From positions 1 to 64,000 of the forward strand of contig NZ_BDJC01000018.1 in NCBI RefSeq assembly GCF_002005565.1: a DNA stretch of 64,000 nucleotides. The letters run 5' to 3'. This DNA comes from Streptomyces sp. JHA26. Its GTDB lineage: Bacteria > Actinomycetota > Actinomycetes > Streptomycetales > Streptomycetaceae. The stretch's first letter is position 1. The number at the start of each line of letters is the position of its first letter. The translations under genes were made by a program, and so were the position numbers. The notes under the pieces are model-generated. The model saw only the letters and a list, made by a program, of their open reading frames with translations. It had not been told where the DNA came from and did not search any database. Positions 47,804 through 56,113 of this stretch are shown one piece after another.

Positions 47804-48481
47804 TCAGTTCTTCTCGAAACGGAAGCCCACGCCGCGCACGGTGGCGATGTAGCGGGGGTTGGCCGCGTCGTCGCCCAGCTTCTTGCGCAGCCAGGAGATG
47901 TGCATGTCGAGGGTCTTCGTCGACGACCACCAGGTGGTGTCCCAGACCTCGCGCATCAGCTGGTCGCGGGTGACGACCCGGCCGGCGTCGCGCACCAGGA
48001 CCCGCAGCAGGTCGAACTCCTTGGCGGTGAGCTGGAGCTCCTCGTCGCCCATCCAGGCGCGGTGCGACTCGACGTCGATGCGCACGCCGTGCGTGGCGGG
48101 CGGCTGCTGGGGCTCGGCGGCACCGCGCCGCAGCAGGGCACGGACCCGGGCGAGCAGCTCGGCCAGTCGGAAGGGCTTGGTGACGTAGTCGTCCGCTCCG
48201 GCGTCCAGGCCGACGACGGTGTCCACCTCGTCGGCGCGGGCGGTCAGGATCAGGATCGGCACGGCGTGCCCTTCGGAACGCAGCCGGCGGGCGACCTCCA
48301 GTCCGTCCATGCCGGGCAGCCCGAGGTCCAGCACCACCAGGTCGATGCCGCCCTGCATCCCGGCGTCGAGTGCGGTGGGTCCGTCCTCACGCACCTCGAC
48401 CTCGTACCCTTCCCGGCGCAGTGCGCGGGCCAGTGGCTCCGAGATGGACGCGTCGTCCTCGGCGAGCAGTACACGGGTCAT
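47804..48481 (-). CDS. OmpR/PhoB-type response regulator
   Basis: 225 residues. Receiver domain with Asp9/Asp10 acidic pocket, phospho-acceptor Asp52 (VVLDLGLPGMDG) and the Lys of YVTKPF near 101. The C-terminal winged helix (~130-225) shows LQLTAKEFDLLRVLVRDAGRVVTRDQLMREVW and the end TVRGVGFRF. ATG at 48481; much longer frames upstream are intergenic. It is transcribed ahead of its kinase. The 548-bp divergent region upstream carries a 28-bp dyad (48709-48736), a candidate target. Confidence 0.95.
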   Translation of the reverse strand: MTRVLLAEDDASISEPLARALRREGYEVEVREDGPTALDAGMQGGIDLVVLDLGLPGMDGLEVARRLRSEGHAVPILILTARADEVDTVVGLDAGADDYVTKPFRLAELLARVRALLRRGAAEPQQPPATHGVRIDVESHRAWMGDEELQLTAKEFDLLRVLVRDAGRVVTRDQLMREVWDTTWWSSTKTLDMHISWLRKKLGDDAANPRYIATVRGVGFRFEKN

Positions 48482-49029
48482 GAGCTGATGGTAGTCCGCT
48501 CGGAGCAGCGTCCGGGGCGTGATCGGCGCGGGGGCCTCCTCCCTCCGGACACGCCGGACGAACGCCGCGCCCGCGTGCGGGGCGGGCCGTTCGACGTGCG
48601 CCGACGCCCCGGGCGCGCACCTGCGTCTGTGGGATGCCATCCTGGGATGGACCTTCGAAAGACCGTCCGCGGTTCCGTCGACACCTGTGATCCGCGTCTC
48701 AAGTCCTTCCATACCGGGCGGTGTCCTGCCGTATGGTGAATCAGCGCCTGTAGCACCCAGAGGACCTTTGGCGACAGTTCGACGCTGAAGGTCTCTTTCG
48801 CGTGCGGGCCGGTCCACGGCCGGCCTTGAAAGGAATGACCTGTGGCCGGGCCTCATCGCGTGCAGAGAAGCGCGCGGAGGCGTGGATCCCGGTGGTCGCC
48901 GTCCATCGTTCCGTGATCCGGGGCGAACCCCTCAGGCGTGGGGTCGGACGGGCGAGGCCGCCGGTGCCGGCTGCCCCCCCACCGGGCGCGCATCGCCTCA
49001 TGAGCGCGTCCCGACAGCAAGGAACGACC
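48482..49029. other. Divergent region between response regulator and peptide transporter
   Basis: 548 bp with no supported gene. It contains the dyad 48709-48736, then complementary segments near 48761-48802 (AGAGGACCTT ... AAGGTCTCT) and a GGCCG-rich hairpin near 48810-48825, which would lie in the leader of the peptide transporter mRNA. Confidence 0.5.
48709..48736. promoter_or_regulatory. 28-bp dyad, operator candidate
   Basis: Arms CCATAC (48709-48714) and GTATGG (48731-48736) are exact complements, with partly complementary GC-rich sequence inside. It lies 228 bp upstream of the response regulator and 294 bp upstream of the transporter. Confidence 0.4.
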
Positions 49030-50526
49030 ATGGCGTCCAGCCTGACGAAGGACTCGGTCCGCCCGGGCACCCCCGGTTCCGAGAAGACCTTCTTCGGCCA
49101 CCCCCGCGGACTGGCCACTCTCTTCATGACCGAGATGTGGGAGCGTTTCTCCTACTACGGCATGAGGGCTCTGCTCCCGCTGTACCTCGTCGCTCCCGGT
49201 GGTCTCGGCCTCAGCGCCGGCACCGCGACCGCGATCTACTCGGTGTACCTGTCGCTGGTGTACCTGCTCACGATGCCGGGCGGCTGGTTCGGCGACCGCG
49301 TCTGGGGTCCCCGCAAGACCGTCGCCATCGCCGGCGGCGTGATCATGCTCGGTCACCTCACGCTGGCGCTGCCCTCCTCGGGCACGTTCTACGCGGGGCT
49401 CGGTCTGGTCGCCATCGGCTCGGGTCTGCTGAAGGCCAACATCTCGACGATGGTCGGCCAGCTCTACGACGGTCCGGACGACCCGCGCCGCGACGGTGGC
49501 TTCACCGTCTTCTACATGGGCATCAACCTCGGTGCCTTCGTGGCGCCGCTGACCATCGGCACCATCGGTGAGAGCGTCAACTGGCACCTGGGCTTCGCGC
49601 TCGCCGCGGTCGGCATGGCGATCGGTGTGGTCCAGTTCCTGATCGGCAGCCGCCACCTCGACCCGCACTCCAGCGTCGTCCCGAAGCCGCTGTCGGTGGA
49701 GGAGAAGACCTCGACGCTGCGCAAGGCCGCGTTCTGGGCCGCGATCGCCGTCGTGTTCTACGCGATCGTCGGCTTCTCCGGCCACTACACGCTGAACTGG
49801 ATCCTGGTCCCGCTGACCCTGCTCGGCGTGATCATCCCGATCCTGGTGCTGACCCGCATCAAGCGCGACAAGTCGCTGGACCGGGCCGAGCAGTCGAAGA
49901 TGTCGGCGTACATCTGGTTCTTCGTCGCCGCGGCCGTGTTCTGGATGATCTACGACCAGGGCGGCTCGACGCTGTCGATCTTCGCCGACTCCTCCGCCGA
50001 GAACAGCGTCCTCGGCTGGGAGTTCCCGGTCTCCTGGTACCAGTCGGTCAACCCGGTCATCATCATGGCCCTGGCCCCGGTCTTCGCCTCCCTGTGGCTG
50101 GCGCTGGCCCGCCGCGGCAAGGAGCCGAGCACGATCGTGAAGTTCTCGTTCGGCCTGGTCCTGGTCGGCGCGTCCTTCTTCCTCTTCCTGGCCCCGCTGG
50201 CGATCGCGGACGGCGGCCACAAGGCGGCCGCGCTGTGGCTGGTGGCGATCTACTTCGTCCAGACCTGCGGTGAGCTGCTGCTCTCGCCGGTCGGCCTCTC
50301 GGTGACCACGAAGATGGCGCCGGTGAAGTACGCCTCCCAGATGATGGGCGTCTGGTTCCTGGCCGTCACCGCCGGTGACGCCACGACCGGTCTGCTCTCC
50401 ATCGCCGGGGTCGACCTGAACAAGACGGGCATCGTCGCCCTGGAGGCCACGCTCGCCGTGGTCGCCGGTGTCGCGGTGTGGATGTACCGCAAGCGCGTCA
50501 AGGAGCTCATGGGCGACGTCCGCTGA
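49030..50526 (+). CDS. POT family di/tripeptide:proton symporter
   Basis: 498 residues with about 14 helices. The proton-dependent oligopeptide transporter signature TEMWERFSYYGMRALLPLYL opens TM1 (ExxER motif). Then follow GGWFGDRVWGPRKTVAIAGG, a Gly-rich FTVFYMGINLGAFVAPL, and the C-terminal motif QTCGELLLSPVGLSVTTKMAP. It imports di- and tripeptides with protons. ATG at 49030 preceded by AAGGA. The frame stays open far upstream, but that part lacks protein character. A perfect hairpin ends the gene. It is divergent from the two-component system, which may control it (inference). Confidence 0.94.
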   Translation: MASSLTKDSVRPGTPGSEKTFFGHPRGLATLFMTEMWERFSYYGMRALLPLYLVAPGGLGLSAGTATAIYSVYLSLVYLLTMPGGWFGDRVWGPRKTVAIAGGVIMLGHLTLALPSSGTFYAGLGLVAIGSGLLKANISTMVGQLYDGPDDPRRDGGFTVFYMGINLGAFVAPLTIGTIGESVNWHLGFALAAVGMAIGVVQFLIGSRHLDPHSSVVPKPLSVEEKTSTLRKAAFWAAIAVVFYAIVGFSGHYTLNWILVPLTLLGVIIPILVLTRIKRDKSLDRAEQSKMSAYIWFFVAAAVFWMIYDQGGSTLSIFADSSAENSVLGWEFPVSWYQSVNPVIIMALAPVFASLWLALARRGKEPSTIVKFSFGLVLVGASFFLFLAPLAIADGGHKAAALWLVAIYFVQTCGELLLSPVGLSVTTKMAPVKYASQMMGVWFLAVTAGDATTGLLSIAGVDLNKTGIVALEATLAVVAGVAVWMYRKRVKELMGDVR

Positions 50527-50550
50527 GTCCTGCCGGTCGGACCTTGCTTC

Positions 50551-50590
50551 CGGAGGGCCACCGCATCCGTGGGGATGCGGTGGCCCTCCG
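50551..50590. terminator. Perfect 18-bp hairpin terminator
   Basis: 50551-50568 pairs perfectly with 50573-50590 around a GTGG loop, 25 bp past the transporter stop. It could also stop transcripts arriving from the anti-sigma gene. Confidence 0.92.
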
Positions 50591-50772
50591 GGCGTTCGGG
50601 GGTGTCGGCTCCTGGGCGGGCGTCGTCGTCGACCGCGGGGTCGGTGGCACCTCCTCCCCCGGTGCCCGAACGCCCGCTCCGGGAGGCGCCCTCGGGGGCG
50701 GCACGGGCGGGCGGCGGGGAGGCGTCCCGACGGCACCGGATGACGCGGGCCCGGGGCGGGCCACCGGGGCGC

Positions 50773-50817
50773 GGGTCGTCGTGGTGCGGGCCGTCGTGGT
50801 GCGGGCCGTCGTGGCGG
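50773..50817. repeat. Three 15-bp tandem units
   Basis: GGGTCGTCGTGGTGC, GGGCCGTCGTGGTGC and GGGCCGTCGTGGCGG follow one another exactly in register, with one to two substitutions between neighbours. Confidence 0.85.
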
Positions 50818-51016
50818 CCTCGGGGGACGGGGGCTCGGGAGGACGCCCGGAAGCCCGGCACATGGCGAACGGCGCCCTGTGGCGGTCCGCCGTCGGCCGA
50901 GCCGGGCAGTGGCGGCCCGGAGACGTGCGGGCCGACTCGGACGGCGCCCCGGAGACGCGGACAGGCCGAACCGGACCGCAGCCCGAAGACGGACGCACGG
51001 CCGGGCGGTGGGCGTG

Positions 51017-51583
51017 CTACGCCGGCGCGCCCAGTTCCGCCCACACGCGCTTGCCCGCGACCCCCGGCGTCCGTACGACGCCCCAGTCCAGGCACAGCCG
51101 CTGCACGATGAACATGCCGTGGCCGCCGGGGCGGCCCGCGCGGTGCGGGGTGCGGGGTGCTGGCTGGCCCGCGCCGCGGTCGGAGACCTCCAGCCGGATC
51201 ACCTTCTTGTCGCAGGTGATCGACAGCTCGTCCGGTCCCTCGGCGTGCAGGCACGCGTTGGTGACCAGCTCGGAGACGACGAGCAGCACGTCCTCCGCGG
51301 CGGCGCGCTGGTCGGCGGTGGCGGAGGGCAGCCAGCCCCACGCGTACAACGCCTGGCGGGTGAAGTCGCGGGCGAGCGGGACGACACCGCTCTGGTCGTC
51401 GAAGCTCAGCCTGCGGACCTGGGGGCCGGTCACGGCCGCGGAAGCGGGCACACCGGTCCCAGGAGCGGACGCGCCGCCTCCCGTGGGCCCGCCGGCCTCG
51501 GCCACGTCCTCCTCGGACGCGCCGGAAGCGCCGCTGGGCTCCGGACCGCGGTCGCCCGGCGAGTAGGGCCGGGTGGTGCTCAT
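51017..51583 (-). CDS. HATPase anti-sigma factor (RsbW-like)
   Basis: 188 residues. The first ~55 are Pro/Gly/Ala-rich. Then a GHKL ATPase/kinase fold: VPLARDFTRQALYAWGW, N box AEDVLLVVSELVTNACLHAEG, G1 LEVSDRGAGQP, G2 GGHGMFIVQRLCLDWGV. This is the anti-sigma/kinase family that binds SigB/F-type sigma factors and phosphorylates anti-anti-sigma proteins. ATG at 51583. It follows the anti-anti-sigma gene on the same strand, and a sigma gene of the right class is divergent, so the three form a complete partner-switching set. I recall PrsI as such an anti-sigma factor for sigma-I in S. coelicolor, but cannot confirm identity. Confidence 0.88.
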   Translation of the reverse strand: MSTTRPYSPGDRGPEPSGASGASEEDVAEAGGPTGGGASAPGTGVPASAAVTGPQVRRLSFDDQSGVVPLARDFTRQALYAWGWLPSATADQRAAAEDVLLVVSELVTNACLHAEGPDELSITCDKKVIRLEVSDRGAGQPAPRTPHRAGRPGGHGMFIVQRLCLDWGVVRTPGVAGKRVWAELGAPA

Positions 51584-51759
51584 CAGCGCTTCACCTCACC
51601 GATTCACCAGTTCACGTTTCAAAGTCGTACACAGTCACAGTCAGGAGTCTCCTGCCCGACCGGACCGGCGGAACACCCCTGTATTCGCCACGGAACACGG
51701 GCGGGGAGAACGCCGGCCCCGGAGGCCGCACGAGACCCGCCGCGCCCGACGGCGACGGC

Positions 51760-52137
51760 TCAGCCGGATTCGTCCGACAGGGCCGCCTCAAGCGTGTCAT
51801 GGAGGGTGAAGACCGCTTCGGCCCCCGTGATCTCGAACACGCGCGCCACCACCGGCCGCATGGCCACGAGATGGACGCCACCCCCCGCGGCCTCCGCCTT
51901 CAACCGTGCGCCGAGCAGGACGTTGAGTCCCGTGGAGTCGCAGAACTCCAGGCGCGCACAGTCGACGACGAGCCGGTTGAACCCCTTGGCGAGGCACTCC
52001 TCCAGCGGCTCACGCAACAGATCGGCGGTGTGGTGATCCAGCTCACCCGCCGGGGTCACGACGGCACTGGGGCCTTCTTCGCGCACCTCGACCAGAAGCC
52101 GGCCCGACTGTGCGCTGCCGACCGTCCCGCGGTCCAT
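51760..52137 (-). CDS. Anti-anti-sigma factor (STAS domain)
   Basis: 125 residues, one STAS domain: SAVVTPAGELDHHTADLLREPLEECLAKG, VVDCARLEFCDSTGLNVLLGA, and a C-terminal VFEITGAEAVFTLHDTLEAAL. Ser68 in the CDSTG motif is the expected phosphorylation site: unphosphorylated it binds the anti-sigma factor and frees sigma. ATG at 52137 with a GGGAGAGAG ribosome binding site. The anti-sigma gene follows after 176 bp. A GGGTAC sequence resembling a SigB-type -10 lies about 160 bp upstream, compatible with autoregulation. Likely the ArsI-type partner of sigma-I. Confidence 0.92.
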   Translation of the reverse strand: MDRGTVGSAQSGRLLVEVREEGPSAVVTPAGELDHHTADLLREPLEECLAKGFNRLVVDCARLEFCDSTGLNVLLGARLKAEAAGGGVHLVAMRPVVARVFEITGAEAVFTLHDTLEAALSDESG

Positions 52138-52295
52138 GCCGTCTCTCTCCCGACGTCGTGACTGCCTGCTGACGCACTCGAACACTACGCCTTCCGGCGG
52201 CACTCCGTCACCCGAACAACTACACGCAAACGGACATACCCACACAGAACACACTTGCGGTGGGCTCGGTAAACCCGGTAGGGCTAGAGGAACAC

Positions 52296-52322
52296 GTACC
52301 CGACACGGCCGGCTTTGGAGGC
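52296..52322 (-). promoter_or_regulatory. Candidate SigB-type promoter
   Basis: On the minus strand, GCCT (52319-52322), 17 bp, then GGGTAC (52296-52301). The -10 equals the Streptomyces SigB-type consensus; the -35 (GNNT) is weak and the spacer one base long. Would drive the anti-anti-sigma operon. Confidence 0.3.
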
Positions 52323-52388
52323 GCCGCACACCGCACAGTGCACGCAATCGGCTTCGGCAGCCGTATGCCGAGAACGATGGAGGACATC

Positions 52389-53303
52389 ATGTCACCCCGG
52401 CTCGACGGATCGCGTACCCAGGAGGCGACGTCGACACTCCCTCCGGAACATCTGGATCCCATCGCGCATCATGACGCCGCCGTCGACCACGACGGCACAC
52501 TCGCTGGGCTTCCGGACATCCCCGCTTACGACGAGGTGACTCCGGCAGACGCCCGAGCCCTGTCCAAGACCCTCTTCGTGCGGCTGGAATCGCTGGAGGA
52601 AGGCACGCACGAGCACGCCTACGTGCGCAACACGCTCGTCGAGCTCAACCTCGCGCTGGTCAAGTTCGCCGCCTCCCGCTTCCGCTCCCGCAGCGAGCCC
52701 ATGGAGGACATCGTCCAGGTCGGCACCATCGGCCTGATCAAGGCGATCGACCGCTTCGAGATGTCGCGCGGTGTCGAGTTCCCCACCTTCGCGATGCCGA
52801 CCATCATCGGCGAGATCAAGCGCTTCTTCCGCGACACCTCGTGGTCCGTGCGCGTCCCGCGCCGGCTGCAGGAGCTGCGACTCGACCTGGCCAAGGCCGG
52901 TGACGAGCTGGCCCAGCGCCTCGACCGCGCCCCGACCGTGTCCGAACTGGCCGAGCACCTCGGCCTGTCCAGGGACGAGGTCGTCGAGGGCATGGCCGCC
53001 TCCAACGCCTACACCGCCTCCTCGCTGGACGCCCAGCCGGAGGAGGACGACGCGGAGGGCGCGCTCGCCGACCGCATCGGCTACGAGGACCACGGGCTCG
53101 AGGGCATCGAGTACGTCGAGTCGCTCAAGCCGCTGATCGCCGAACTCCCGCCCCGGGACCGGAAGATCCTGTCCCTGCGCTTCGTGGCGGGCATGACCCA
53201 GTCGGAGATCGGCGAGGAGCTCGGCATCTCCCAGATGCACGTGTCCCGGCTGCTGTCGCGGACGCTGGTACGCCTGCGCAAGGGGCTCACGGTCGAGGAC
53301 TGA
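52389..53303 (+). CDS. sigI: SigB/SigF-family alternative sigma factor
   Basis: 304 residues. Region 2: LVKFAASRFRSRSEPMEDIVQVGTIGLIKAIDRFEMSRGVEFPTFAMPTIIGEIKRFFRD (core and -10 recognition). Region 3: RVPRRLQELRLDLAKAGDELAQRLDRAPTVSELAEHLG. Region 4: LPPRDRKILSLRFVAGMTQSEIGEELGISQMHVSRLLSRTLVRLRKG (helix-turn-helix for -35). I chose the ATG at 52389 because GGAGG stands five bases before it; longer in-frame starts reach back to 52260. Flanked by its own anti-sigma and anti-anti-sigma genes and by hutI, the context I remember for S. coelicolor sigI; the symbol is therefore tentative, the family is certain. Confidence 0.92.
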   Translation: MSPRLDGSRTQEATSTLPPEHLDPIAHHDAAVDHDGTLAGLPDIPAYDEVTPADARALSKTLFVRLESLEEGTHEHAYVRNTLVELNLALVKFAASRFRSRSEPMEDIVQVGTIGLIKAIDRFEMSRGVEFPTFAMPTIIGEIKRFFRDTSWSVRVPRRLQELRLDLAKAGDELAQRLDRAPTVSELAEHLGLSRDEVVEGMAASNAYTASSLDAQPEEDDAEGALADRIGYEDHGLEGIEYVESLKPLIAELPPRDRKILSLRFVAGMTQSEIGEELGISQMHVSRLLSRTLVRLRKGLTVED

Positions 53304-53330
53304 TCCTCACCGCGTGACGCTTGTCCTCCA

Positions 53331-53361
53331 GGGGGACGGTCCGGGCCGGGCCGTCCCCCTC
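53331..53361. terminator. Convergent hairpin terminator
   Basis: A perfect 10-bp stem AGGGGGACGG / CCGTCCCCCT with an 11-nt loop, 28 bp past the sigma factor stop and facing hutI. Confidence 0.75.
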
Positions 53362-53549
53362 CGGGTTCCGCACGCCCGGCGAACGGCGGGCGCCCGCCGT
53401 CACCCGCGGCAACCTCCCCTCTCCCGGGCCCCGTTCCCCGCCACGGGCGCCCACGGACCGGTCGGCACGTCAGGACCGGTGCCGTGGCGGCGCGGTGCGC
53501 GAGGGGGCGGACGGACGACTCGGGGCGACGGGACCGGCGGACGTCGGCG

Positions 53550-54725
53550 TCACACCACGCGTACGCCGCGCCGCCACACCGCGTCGACCAGCGGCACGCC
53601 GGGCCGGTAGGCCAGGTGGACGTGGCTCGGGGCGTCCAGGAGCGTCAGGTCGGCGTACGCGCCGGGGGCGATGCGGCCGACGTCGTCGCGGCGCAGGGCC
53701 GCCGCCCCGCCCGCGGTGGCCGACCAGACGGCCTCGTCCGGCGTCATCCCCATGTCGCGCACGGCGAGCGCGATGCAGAAGGGGACGGAGGACGTGAAGG
53801 ACGAGCCGGGGTTGCAGTCGGTGGAGAGGGCGACCGTGGCGCCGGCGTCGAGGAGACGGCGGGCGTCGGGCCACTGGGCGCGGGTGGAGAACTCGGCGCC
53901 GGGCAGCAGGGTGGCGACCGTGCGGCTGTTCGCGAGGGCGTCCACGTCGGCGTCGGTGAGGTGGGTGCAGTGGTCGGCGCTGGCGGCGTCGAGTTCCACG
54001 GCCAGCTGGACGCCGGGGCCGTAGGAGAGCTGGTTGGCGTGGATGCGCGGGTGCAGACCCCTGGCCTGACCCGCGGTGAGGATCGCGCGGGCCTGGTCGC
54101 CGTCGAAGGCGCCCTTCTCGCAGAACACGTCGATCCAGCGGGCGTGCGGGGCGCAGGCGTCGAGCATCTCGCCGGTGACCAGGGCGACGTAGGCGGCGGG
54201 GTCGTCGGCGAGTTCGGGCGCGACGACGTGGGCGCCGAGGAAGGTGACCTCGTCGGTGTGGCGGGCGGCGATCCGCAGGGCGCGGGACTCGTCGGCGGTG
54301 GTCAGGCCGTAGCCGGACTTGGTCTCGAAGGTCGTGGTGCCCTGCCGCAGGGCCTCCGCGAGGTAGCGGGTGAGCCCCGCCTCCAGTTCCTCGTCGCTCG
54401 CGGCGCGGGTGGCGGCGACGGTGGTGCGGATGCCGCCGGCGCTGTAGGGGCGGCCGGACATGCGGGCGTTGAACTCCTCGGTGCGGTCGCCCGCGAAGAG
54501 CAGGTGGGAGTGGGAGTCGACGAAGCCCGGCAGGACCGCCCGGCCGCCGGCGTCGACCCGGTTGTCAGTGGCGGGTGCTTTGCTTGATCCACCGGTCCAC
54601 ACGACGCGGTCGCCCTCGATGACGACGGCCGCGTCCCGGACCAGACCGAGCGGGGAGTGGTCGCCGAGGGAGGGGTCGTTGGTGACGAGTGCGGCGATGT
54701 TGGTGATGACGGTGCTGCTGCTCAT
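53550..54725 (-). CDS. hutI: Imidazolonepropionase
   Basis: 391 residues, amidohydrolase fold. Third step of histidine breakdown: imidazolone propionate to formiminoglutamate. Seen: [30 protein letters not shown] (metal HxH), [46 protein letters not shown], and [32 protein letters not shown] (metal Asp). ATG at 54725. It lies downstream of the hutU/M20/hutF run on the same strand with a 38-bp gap, so it is probably one operon. Confidence 0.96.
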   Translation of the reverse strand: MSSSTVITNIAALVTNDPSLGDHSPLGLVRDAAVVIEGDRVVWTGGSSKAPATDNRVDAGGRAVLPGFVDSHSHLLFAGDRTEEFNARMSGRPYSAGGIRTTVAATRAASDEELEAGLTRYLAEALRQGTTTFETKSGYGLTTADESRALRIAARHTDEVTFLGAHVVAPELADDPAAYVALVTGEMLDACAPHARWIDVFCEKGAFDGDQARAILTAGQARGLHPRIHANQLSYGPGVQLAVELDAASADHCTHLTDADVDALANSRTVATLLPGAEFSTRAQWPDARRLLDAGATVALSTDCNPGSSFTSSVPFCIALAVRDMGMTPDEAVWSATAGGAAALRRDDVGRIAPGAYADLTLLDAPSHVHLAYRPGVPLVDAVWRRGVRVV

Positions 54726-54763
54726 GGTGTCCGTGACGTCCTCGTGGGGGCGGGGTCGGATGG

Positions 54764-56113
54764 TCAGGCGCGCAGGGCTTCGACGGCCCGCGCGAGGGCC
54801 TCGGGCACATCGGGGACGAGGGTGTGCGCCCCGTCGCGGACGACGTGCCGCCCGCCCACGACCGTGTGCCGTACGTCCGCTGCCGTCGCCGCGAATACGG
54901 CCGTCTCGGCGCCGAGCCGGGGCAGTGGCCCCGCTGTTCTGACCGAGTCCAGCGCGATCGTCGTGAGGTCGGCGCGGGCGCCGGCCTCGATGCGGCCGGT
55001 GTCGTCCCAGCCGAGCGCGGCGTGGCCGTCGGCGGTGGCGGCGCGCAGCAGGGCGGCGGCGGTCCAGTGACCGCGGGTGCGGGTGCGCAGCCGCTCGTTC
55101 AGCTCCATGGCGCGCGCCTCCTCCAGCAGGTCGACGACGGCGTGGCTGTCGGAGCCGAGGGAGAGGGGGGAGCCGGCGGCCTGGAGCGCGGCGGCGGGGC
55201 CGATGCCGTCGGCGAGGTCGCGTTCGGTGGTCGGGCACATGCAGGTGCCGGTGCGGCTGCCGCCGAGCAGGGCGATGTCCTCGTCGGTGAGGTGGGTGTT
55301 GTGGACGCCGGTGGTGCGGGGGCCGAGCACGCCGTGGTCGGCGAGGAGGCGGGTCGGGGTGCAGCCGTGGGCCTGGCGGCAGGCGTCGTTCTCGGCGGTC
55401 TGCTCGGACAGGTGCACGTGCAGCGGGGCCCGCCGTTCCTCGGCCCAGTGCGCCACGGTCGCCAACTGCTCGGCGGGCACGGCCCGTACGGAGTGGATCG
55501 CCGCTCCGATCCGTACGTGATCCCGTTCCTTGAGAACTGAACAGCGTTCCGCCCAGGCCTGGGCCGTGCCGTCGGAGAAGCGGAGCTGGTGGGTGTTCGG
55601 GGGCTCGCCGAAGCCGGAGGACAGGTAGCAGGTGTCGAGGAGGGTGATGCGGACGCCGGCCTGGGCGGCTGCCTCGATCAGGGCCTCGCCCATGGCGTTG
55701 GGGTCGGCGTAGGGGGTGCCGCCGGGGGCGTGGTGGACGTAGTGGAACTCGCCGACGGTGGTGATGCCGGCCAGGGCCATCTCGGCGTACACCGCACGGG
55801 CGAGGTCGAGGTAGGCCTCGGGGGTCAGCCGGTCGGCGACGGAGTACATGACCTCGCGCCAGGTCCAGAAGGTCCCGGAGCCGACCTGGACGGTGCCGCG
55901 CAGGGCGCGGTGGAAGGCGTGCGAGTGGGCGTTGGCCAGTCCCGGCAGGGTCAGCCCGCGCAGGATCTCGGCGCCCGGGGGCGGAGCGGGGACGTCCGTA
56001 CGGACGGCGGCGATGCGGCCGTCGCTCACGTCCACGGCGACGCCCGGCTCGACGTGGGTGCCGAGCCAGGCGTGCTCCAGCCAGTACGTGCGGGTCCGTT
56101 CGGGGGAGGTCAC
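54764..56113 (-). CDS. hutF: Formimidoylglutamate deiminase
   Basis: 449 residues, amidohydrolase superfamily. It deiminates N-formimino-L-glutamate to N-formyl-L-glutamate and ammonia. Seen: [18 protein letters not shown] (HxH metal site), [40 protein letters not shown], and [26 protein letters not shown] (catalytic Asp). The alternative family, cytosine/guanine deaminase, is less likely given the hut genes on both sides. The GTG at 56113 overlaps the M20 gene's stop by 4 bp. Its presence means the pathway goes through N-formylglutamate, requiring a deformylase. Confidence 0.92.
   Translation of the reverse strand: MTSPERTRTYWLEHAWLGTHVEPGVAVDVSDGRIAAVRTDVPAPPPGAEILRGLTLPGLANAHSHAFHRALRGTVQVGSGTFWTWREVMYSVADRLTPEAYLDLARAVYAEMALAGITTVGEFHYVHHAPGGTPYADPNAMGEALIEAAAQAGVRITLLDTCYLSSGFGEPPNTHQLRFSDGTAQAWAERCSVLKERDHVRIGAAIHSVRAVPAEQLATVAHWAEERRAPLHVHLSEQTAENDACRQAHGCTPTRLLADHGVLGPRTTGVHNTHLTDEDIALLGGSRTGTCMCPTTERDLADGIGPAAALQAAGSPLSLGSDSHAVVDLLEEARAMELNERLRTRTRGHWTAAALLRAATADGHAALGWDDTGRIEAGARADLTTIALDSVRTAGPLPRLGAETAVFAATAADVRHTVVGGRHVVRDGAHTLVPDVPEALARAVEALRA

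Larger units (their letters stand above)
50527..51016. other. Intergenic region behind the peptide transporter
   Basis: 490 bp. Holds the convergent terminator 50551-50590 and the 15-bp repeat 50773-50817. A Pro/Thr/Arg-rich minus-strand frame (50507-50998) runs through it but crosses the terminator and looks spurious. Confidence 0.5.

Noticed and set aside
48802..49029. Upstream extension of the peptide transporter
   Set aside because: POT proteins begin a few residues before the ERFSYYG motif; the extension is Arg/Pro/Gly-rich, and AAGGA precedes the ATG at 49030.
50507..50998. 163-residue minus-strand frame behind the peptide transporter
   Set aside because: Pro/Thr/Arg-rich, overlaps a perfect terminator hairpin and the transporter's last codons, and contains 15-bp repeats; no ribosome binding site.
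53670..54024. Small plus-strand frames antisense to hutI and hutF
   Set aside because: Ser/Arg-rich shadow translations with no ribosome binding site, fully inside well-supported genes.
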